DNA of 64,000 bases from Hexactinellida sp. DTS-2022 (Eukaryota; Porifera; Hexactinellida): NCBI GenBank assembly GCA_028753945.1, contig JAPNXP010000001.1:16854501-16918500 (forward strand). Direction: 5' to 3'. Of the stretch, positions 57,693-64,000 are shown in pieces (positions within the stretch are counted from its first letter, which is position 1; each line of letters opens with the position of its first letter). A model generated the notes under the pieces. It was not told the origin of the DNA and ran no database searches. It worked only from the letters and a program-made list of their open reading frames with translations. The translations under genes and the position numbers were made by a program.

Positions 57693-59141
57693 TTAGGGAA
57701 GTTCTTTCTTAATTAGATCTGTGATCGGATCTATAATCCTAGCATGCTCTGCTTCTTGTATCTGTAGTGTGATTTCTAATTCTCCTTTCTCTGATCTGAA
57801 TCTGTCCTCGAGGAGGTCTCTAGGTATTGTAGCTAGTTTGAATCTATTGGGGTGATTTTCCTTCAATTTGAATCCTTGTCCTTGTTCTGGTACGGGTTGT
57901 AGTGTCACAACAGGTGATTCATAAATAAGGGAATTGTTTGTGTTTGCTCTATCTATTATTGTTAGCTTGAATCTTCCTTCAAAAGGCCATTTTGCTAGTG
58001 GAGACATCACTTTGTTAAATTCCATAGTGATGGACACAGATATGCTATCTCGGTTTAGATTACCAAATTTTAGTATCAGATTAATGAAGCGCCACGAAAT
58101 TTCAAATCTGGCAAGGATATTTGTGAAATCCCAAGTGATTCGATTATAATCTCTCTGGCTTATTCTATCTCGTAGCACGACCGGATATATTAAACTGTCT
58201 ATTATTGCTGATTGCTTATTTACTTTTTCTCTTTCTTTCATCTCACACTCCAAACTTTCTAAACGAATCTCAGTTTTTCTCTCCAACTCTTCGTATCGAT
58301 TTGTGACAGTTCCTATTCTTTTATCCGATTGCTCCAATTTATCAGTTATTCTATTTAGCTCTTTCAATAGTTTAATGATTGTCTCCTCTGATTGTTCTAT
58401 TTTAGCCACAGCAAATAGTGTAGTCATTGCCAGATGCTCTATTTCGTTTGTCTTGTTGTGTTCCTCCATTTGACACCTTTTAATAACTTCTTTGCATCCA
58501 AATCTCTCATGAGGACACCTCACTACTGTGTTGGGACAGTCTGTCTCGATGTGTGAATCCGTTTGTTTCCGTCTAAGGTTAGCTCCACAGCTGTTCGGAC
58601 ACAAAAGTGGTAATTCCAGACACGCTTCGTAATGTCGCTTCAGGTCTCTGTACACTGTCTTGTTGAGACAATGCTCACAGCTGACTTCTCTGCTCAAACA
58701 CTCGTTGCTGTAGTGGTTATTCAGTTCACACCTTTTGATAATAACTCCACAGGCATACTCGCATTTAATTACGAATTCCTGACACACATCTAGATGTGTC
58801 TCTACTTCAGAAAGAGTACCATTCCATTGGCATCCTCTTGTCGTTAGTGGACAGGTTACTTTAAGTTGAGGTATTTTCTGTCTTGCTTTCATCATTGGAC
58901 TTGCTTTCATAATCGACCATTCGGTACACATTTCACAAACACAAATCTGTTCCTCTCCTAACTGACAAGCGTTGAGCATAACTCCTTTGCATTGAGTGCA
59001 GACATAGAATTCTATTTCCATTTCATTCAATGAGTTAACTAACAAGTATTGTTTGTATCCTCCGAACTTCCCTTCGCCGGTCTGTACCAGTATCAGCTGT
59101 TCTTTCGAGTCTACTGAGTTGTATGTCTTTCCTGTTGCCAT
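57693..59141 (-). CDS. TRAF-like protein (TRAF zinc fingers, coiled coil, MATH-like)
   Basis: 482 codons, intronless, ATG 59141. Order: unique N-terminus; a degenerate RING-like Cys cluster at 48-72 (C-x2-C...C-x-C-x2-C) without a full ligand set; TRAF-type zinc fingers at about 97-228 (CPLTTRGCQWNG, KCEYACG, CEHCLN, LLCPNSCGANL, VRCPHERFGCKEV); a coiled coil at about 245-312; a C-terminal MATH/TRAF-C-like fold (WPFEGRFKLTIID). TRAF proteins are cytosolic adaptors downstream of TNFR and Toll-like receptors. The weak RING suggests an adaptor rather than a ubiquitin ligase. A TATA-like gcataaatag lies about 30 nt upstream on the minus strand (59170-59183). A damaged paralogue fragment lies 1.3 kb downstream, so the family has expanded locally. 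Confidence 0.87.
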   Translation of the reverse strand: MATGKTYNSVDSKEQLILVQTGEGKFGGYKQYLLVNSLNEMEIEFYVCTQCKGVMLNACQLGEEQICVCEMCTEWSIMKASPMMKARQKIPQLKVTCPLTTRGCQWNGTLSEVETHLDVCQEFVIKCEYACGVIIKRCELNNHYSNECLSREVSCEHCLNKTVYRDLKRHYEACLELPLLCPNSCGANLRRKQTDSHIETDCPNTVVRCPHERFGCKEVIKRCQMEEHNKTNEIEHLAMTTLFAVAKIEQSEETIIKLLKELNRITDKLEQSDKRIGTVTNRYEELERKTEIRLESLECEMKEREKVNKQSAIIDSLIYPVVLRDRISQRDYNRITWDFTNILARFEISWRFINLILKFGNLNRDSISVSITMEFNKVMSPLAKWPFEGRFKLTIIDRANTNNSLIYESPVVTLQPVPEQGQGFKLKENHPNRFKLATIPRDLLEDRFRSEKGELEITLQIQEAEHARIIDPITDLIKKELP

Positions 59142-59391
59142 TCAAATTATCCTATAGATCTGTGTTGTGTATCTATTTATGCATATATGCTTGAGGTAAC
59201 CAGATACCTACATACACTGCAATTGAGATGATAGATGATATAATATCTATGTTTAGAATCCATTAGAGCGAGACCTACCCTTGTGTCACTATTGATAATA
59301 CCCCTGGGAATTATTCCTGTCCAATTTAACTTCGTTGAATATGTCTAGCTTGTAGATATGAGGTTAAGTCCCCCCCTTAAATTCTCATAGC

Positions 59392-59684
59392 CAGAGTGAC
59401 CATGGGTCATGGGTCAGATGAGTATCGACTCTGAGACCCTTGACCCATTTGGAATTAAATGTGTTCTTCAGTTAAAATACGAATCTCTCATCGTCATCAT
59501 CATCATCATATTTATGTGCAAAGAAATACTGAACATAATTGACATAGCAATAAGTAGCTTTGTATAGGTAGTGATAATTATTTTGATATTATGTTACTGT
59601 TCTTTACTGTGACAGTATAGTATTAGATATTTTAAAATGTGTGATGGGTCATGGGTCACCAATGTTGACCCATGGTCCACTCTG
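59392..59684. mobile_element. hAT-type MITE with GACCCATGACCC repeats
   Basis: Ends CAGAGTGACCATGGGTCA and TGACCCATGGTCCACTCTG. No exact target duplication, but ccttgtgtcactattg(a/g)taat occurs on both sides (59280, 59689), so flanking sequence was duplicated. Confidence 0.75.
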
Positions 59685-59839
59685 CTCCCCTTGTGTCACT
59701 ATTGGTAATGCTATTCACATCCCATTCTACACTATTTATGCTCTATTGTTGTTGTCTGGTTCTTCATACTAAAGTAATATTACATGATTTGTATTTTAGA
59801 TTGAGACTAGTTAATCCAATTGTTTAAAGCCTGTTACTA

Positions 59840-59995
59840 TTGTTGACGTTTACAAATAGGTAAACAAATTTGTTTGATTCAGATTCCAGAATGAACCTAT
59901 TTACTATCTTACGATTGTATAATGGGTAAACAAGTATGCTGATATCAAATTTATTGTACACGGATTTACGATGTGAATATATATTGTTGTTTATC
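59840..59995 (-). repeat. Degenerate single satellite monomer
   Basis: aataggtaaacaaatt...gggtaaacaagtatgctgat: the 142-bp monomer in reverse, with many changes. Confidence 0.6.
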
Positions 59996-60379
59996 ATAGA
60001 AAGTTATATAAATGGATGAAAATGTATATGTACATGGAGGGGAATGGGTATCACAGATAAATGCGTATACTTAAGAATTTGTCAAATGTGAATTGATTAA
60101 TAATTATTGCGTGTAGACTTCAGTGTTTTTTTTAAGGATTTGCTTAGAGGGTCCTACCAACAATTAGAGGCCCCTTCTCTACATTTCATGATATTGAGTA
60201 CTTAGGCTGGCTCAATGCAAATAATAACATGCGTATTTTGTTTCAGATAGTAGTTAGTTATTTTAAAATCTGGTTAAAGGTCACTTTATGACTGATAGTA
60301 AATTTATATATATAACATTAGCTCAGTATTTAGTAATTTGAAAAACAAATAAACGGAGAGCCCGTTTATTAGGGACCCT

Positions 60380-60495
60380 TGGGTTTCTTTGTATAATCCC
60401 GAAACCCCGGGATCCCGGGATTAGACAAATGTTAATCCCGGAATCCCGGGATTAGAAAAAAAGTCAATCAAGAATTCCCGGGATTGCAAAATATG
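60380..60495. repeat. AATCCCGGGATT palindromic minisatellite
   Basis: Several copies of aatcccgggatt / ggaatcccgggatta; possibly the core of another MITE, ends not defined. Confidence 0.6.
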
Positions 60496-60509
60496 TCTGA
60501 GATTGTAAG

Positions 60510-60824
60510 CCCTACTCACCGTGGATAGCATTGCTAAAATAAATAACTAATAATATAATTTATTATCAATACATAATGAATGAATGAATGGCATTAAACT
60601 CAAGATGGTTTATGATAGAAACAAACTTCAAATTTATCTTCAGTTCCTTTTGACTCGAACCGATTAACAAATGGTTCTTGACACCTTGAGGCGCTGATGA
60701 CTTGGCGAATAAAATCCAAAATTGCAGCTGTGCCGACAGCATGTTCCTTTGGAGGCACTATCAATAATCCACCACCAAAATATAGTGCCCCAAAGGAGCA
60801 TGTGTCGGCACAGCTGCAATTTTT
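60510..60824 (+). repeat. R1 fragment with hairpin copy 6 (60711-60824)
   Basis: cgtggatagcattgctaaaat, the gacaccttgaggcgctgatga block and the hairpin with the GCAGCTG stem variant of copy 1. Truncated just after the hairpin, as at 8844. Confidence 0.8.
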
Positions 60825-61040
60825 CTAACTAACATTGTCTAACAATTTATTTAAATATGTAAGAAATTCCAATTCTGTTTTATTTTAATTTTGTTTATTC
60901 TAACTATCGGATTTTTCTTACATTATTTCCATGCAAATAATTTGTTAGATAAACCTGTTTCGACTATATTCATTGAGGTTTATTGTAGTTAAGCTATTAT
61001 GTACAATACACAATAAGTATATTCTCCAGTTTACATAAAT

Positions 61041-61228
61041 CATAGTTGCAATAATTATACGTAACGTATAACGTATATATGGTACCATTACACGATAGGT
61101 GAAGTATAATGCCATCATATGTAACGTATAATCATCATACAACGTATAACGTATAACGATTTTAACGTATATATGGTCCATTATACGCTCCCCGAACGTA
61201 TAAAGTATAATTGTATAATGCATCTATG
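61041..61228. mobile_element. hAT-type MITE with ACGTATAACG repeats, copy 2
   Basis: Same family as 53935-54109; its own exact 8-bp target duplication ACATAAAT (61033-61040, 61229-61236). Confidence 0.92.
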
Positions 61229-61309
61229 ACATAAATGAGTCGATTGCAGTATAATTCTCTTTTTGGTAGATTTTTTTTTTTAAAAATTACCCCGGAAAAA
61301 TTACCCCGC

Positions 61310-61450
61310 TCCTAGATTTTGTTAGAGCTCGTTCAGTTTTCATTTTATACGCCTAGATTACTCATATTGTATACAGTCTTTGGGAGCATCTCTCGATATT
61401 GTATGCCTGTAATAGATTTTTGTACGCCTGGATAACACCTTGATCTTCAT
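61310..61450 (-). repeat. R3 short interspersed repeat
   Basis: Reverse strand: caggcgtacaaaaatc, atcgagagatgctccca, gtaatctaggcgtat, gagctctaacaaaatctagg, in the same order as the polymerase and importin introns. Confidence 0.65.
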
Positions 61451-61980
61451 TCTTGTATTTAATTAATGTTACTTTAAGTTGAGCCGTCTCCAATTTAGGA
61501 ATTACAATTTTTGCTAAGTAATATTTGTGATTAGCTTCTAGCAATAAGTTTATGACTAAATGGGGAAATAATGTAGCACGCGCACGAATTCCATTGGTTA
61601 CAAATATGATTTGTGATCAAGACCGCGGGTTTTAATTGGGTAATTCAATTTGTTTACAAAAATTATATATTTGGGAATATTCAATTCCAAATACCGATTT
61701 GTGTGTGGTGCGCCCACTATTTATTTGTTTATATTTACGCTACAGTTTGAACACAAATAAGGCAATAATAATTATTTACATTCGTTGGGGGAAAAACGAA
61801 CGCAGAAATTATATAAATAATTCTACTCTAATTTTGTTAAAATTGTTATCAGTCCCACTCAACATAACATAAATGTGACTGTAAAAGTGGCACAAGTGGC
61901 TTCCATTAAGAATTCACTAATATATAAAATAGTTTGTAATTTCATTGTGACACACTGTCGAGCACAGAATCCCATAGAAC
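61451..61980. other. Intergenic
   Basis: No gene or repeat recognised. Confidence 0.4.
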
Positions 61981-61987
61981 CTTCTAA

Positions 61988-62868
61988 CATAGCATTCTAT
62001 ACTCTAAGACAATGCCGCGGTTGAATGGACTTGGACCATGGATGAACTAGTATATTCAAATAAATATAAGCAATGCAATTATTCTTCGAAATAAATAATC
62101 CAGGGTGCTTCTACTTATGTAATTGTTTTTTATAAAGGTGGTCATATACAAGACGCATATTTTTGAGGTACCACTTGGTCGAAATGAGGTCACCGTTTGT
62201 CTAATAGGCAAAATATGCCAAAACTTTGAACGCATGTAAAATGTTCAATTTCGCTTTTTCAAACAAATTGCTGTGAGTATAAACCCATCTAGAAGTTATT
62301 TTACATAAAATATCTCAGACTCAATTATGGAATGTTCACATTCCTCTGTTGCCTTTGAAACGTGAATTCAATGATTGAGGTAATATCTCGAGTAGGTATA
62401 TAGTCATAGATTAGTCAATGGATCCAATCGATAGCCCGTCCTTAACTTCCTATTCAATGATAATACATTTCGATGCTCTATCTCCAACCAATTTTATGCA
62501 AAATGTGTAGAATCATTTGAATGTATTACCTATTACAATAATCACAATTCTCAGAAATAACTGCTAGATGGGTTTATACTCACAGCAATTTGTTTGAAAA
62601 AGCGAAATTGAACATTTTACATGCGTTCAAAGTTTTGGCATATTTTGCCTATTAGACAAACGGTGACCTCATTTCGACCAAGTGGTACCTCAAAAATATG
62701 CGTCTTGTATATGACCACCTTAATAAAAAACAATTACATAAGTAGAAGCACCCTGGATTACTTATTTCGAAGAATAATTGCATTGCTTATATTTAGTTGA
62801 CTATACTAGTTCATCCATGGTCCAAGTCCATTCAACCGCGGCATTGCCTTGGAGTATAGAATGCTATG
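61988..62868. mobile_element. 881 bp long-hairpin element, hAT-like ends
   Basis: Two ~305 bp arms (61988-62293 and ~62564-62868) are nearly perfect inverted copies around a ~270 bp loop. Ends CATAGCATTCTATACTC / complement; 7-bp target duplication CTTCTAA. No open frame of note. Confidence 0.9.
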
Positions 62869-63036
62869 CTTCTAATTATAGGCCTAATCCAATATGGAAT
62901 AACTAATAAGTTTACCTTTGACACAATGTCAATTTATGTGCCAGCCGTTCTACACCTCAAAAAATAATTCTATTTGGTGTGAAACCTGGCGATGAACACA
63001 ATTCTGAAAAATATAAGAATTAGTAAAATTATTATT

Positions 63037-63059
63037 CCCCCCCCCCCCCCCCCCCCCCC
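63037..63059. repeat. Poly-C tract (23 C)
   Basis: Uninterrupted C run about 230 bp upstream of the importin-alpha start; its length may be unreliable in assembly. Confidence 0.85.
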
Positions 63060-63224
63060 AACAAGTGACAAGTAAGCATACAAACAACGTAAAGTGGTTT
63101 TGTTTTATATTTTGATAAATCGACAAATATCAAACAAAAGTATGCATTATATTTGGTTACCATCTAATTATACATATATTATTCTAAACTTATGAAAGTT
63201 GAAAACTCCTAATTCCTTTTATAC

Positions 63225-63252
63225 ATTTCACTCGCCTATAGGCGAGTGAAAT
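63225..63252. promoter_or_regulatory. Perfect 28-bp palindrome upstream of importin alpha
   Basis: CTCGCCTATAGGCGAG core extended to ATTTCA...TGAAAT on each side, 38 bp before the start codon. An inverted CCAAT box (gattgg) follows at about 63281. Confidence 0.55.
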
Positions 63253-63290
63253 ATGAATAGATTCATATACTCTCGATTCTGATTGGTTAG

Positions 63291-64000
63291 ATGACGGACC
63301 GATTCAAGAGCTCCAAAGTCAGAGACGACGAAGCCGAATTTCGTCGGTGTCACACCGAAGCGACGGTCGAACTTGGCAGAGACAAACTCGACGAACACCT
63401 CCAGAAGCGACGAAACGTGCCCAGCGACTGCCAGAATGATTTCCAGATGGACCTGCCCCCTGGCGGCGATGACTTCTCGTTTTCCTCAAGTGGCATAGAA
63501 GAACTACGCGACAAACTGAGGGGGTTGGTTGTGAACGCCAAATCGGAGGATGCCACCACTAAGCTACAAGCCGTGCGGTCTGCGAGGAAGATTCTAAGCA
63601 AAGACGAGAATCCGCCCATCGATGAGCTCATCATTTCCGGCATAGTCCCAGTCCTGGTGAGACATTGTGTCTCGCGCCTAGATTTAGTTTGAGTTCACAC
63701 GCCTAAATTACTCATTTATTTATATAAGTCTAGAGCTCTCTCGATTTTTGTACGCCTAGATTAAAATCATGCCAATATTACATACGCCTGGATGATCGCG
63801 TGTGATATTATATTATTTTATATTTTATTCCCTCTTTAGGTGACGTCTCTCCGTTGTCATGACAACCCAAATATTCAGTTCGAGGCTGCCTGGGCGCTGA
63901 CTAACATCGCGAGTGGCACCAGCGAGCAGACCCGCGTGGTGGTGCAGTGTGGCGCGGTACCACTATTCATAGAGCTGCTCTCCTGTCCCATGCAGTACGT
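63291..64000 (+). CDS. KPNA-like: Importin alpha (karyopherin alpha), 5' part
   Basis: Exon 1 63291-63656 (122 codons), intron 63657-63839 (GTGAGA...TTTAG, phase 0), exon 2 from 63840 running off the window. Residues 1-50 form an importin-beta-binding domain ([26 protein letters not shown]), with a first basic cluster weaker than the usual RRRR. Armadillo repeats begin in exon 1 (SGIVPVL) and continue ([24 protein letters not shown]), including the W-x3-N signature whose Trp and Asn bind nuclear-localisation signals. The protein carries cargo into the nucleus with importin beta. The local sequence is clearly more GC-rich than the surroundings, as expected for a conserved gene. Confidence 0.95.
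63662..63805 (-). repeat. R3 short interspersed repeat in importin-alpha intron 1
   Basis: Reverse strand: taatctaggcgtacaaaa, atcgagagagctc, gagtaatttaggcgtgtga, ctcaaactaaatctaggcgc, matching the polymerase intron copy block for block. Confidence 0.7.

Overview
The window is AT-rich animal nuclear DNA. Genes have GT-AG introns (183 bp in the importin-alpha gene; several in the polymerase-like gene and inside a transposon). Recognisable products are metazoan: cystinosin, an SLC2-type carrier, a TRAF-like protein, importin alpha and a POLQ/POLN-type polymerase. Short introns, intronless transporter genes, very dense hAT and pogo non-autonomous elements and a RAG1-like transposase fit a small invertebrate or a non-bilaterian animal. 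I cannot name the species.

Layout. 1-8842: tandem copies of an AT-rich ~1.4-1.6 kb repeat (R1), the third split by a complete 5.2 kb Ginger-type DNA transposon (3174-8407; 82-bp inverted repeats, target duplication GGTCC) carrying a spliced integrase and an OTU cysteine-protease domain. 8621-10876: a minus-strand RAG1-core-like transposase with D264, D370, E627 and the C2/H2 zinc ligands in place; its 3' end is fused to R1. 11720-25849 and 25850-40362: two tandem copies of a ~14 kb segment, each holding an SLC2-type carrier, two cystinosin paralogues flanking a minus-strand POLQ/POLN-like gene that lacks the catalytic palm, and several mobile elements. 40420-44632: three copies of a ~0.65 kb cassette in alternating orientation, with two face-away TATA boxes driving a 42-codon acidic heptad-repeat peptide on one side and a 17-codon hydrophobic peptide on the other. 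44640-57360: a mobile-element landscape (hAT MITEs with 8-bp target duplications, pogo/Tigger MITEs, a 2.6 kb foldback element enclosing a 142-bp satellite, nested insertions), a membrane-protein exon cut by a MITE, and a relic of a TRAF-like gene. 57693-59141: an intact TRAF-like gene. 59142-63224: more repeats, including an 881 bp long-hairpin element. 63291 to the end: the 5' part of an importin-alpha gene.

The carrier and the two cystinosin-like proteins in each duplicated segment all carry acidic dileucine-type sorting motifs in their cytosolic tails, so the segment may duplicate a set of lysosomal or late-endosomal transporters. Between the two segments the carrier differs by about five substitutions, all synonymous, so both copies look constrained. 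The most unusual items are the divergent micropeptide cassette, the RAG1-like gene, the palm-less polymerase, and a repeated MITE architecture in which the whole element is a self-complementary minisatellite.
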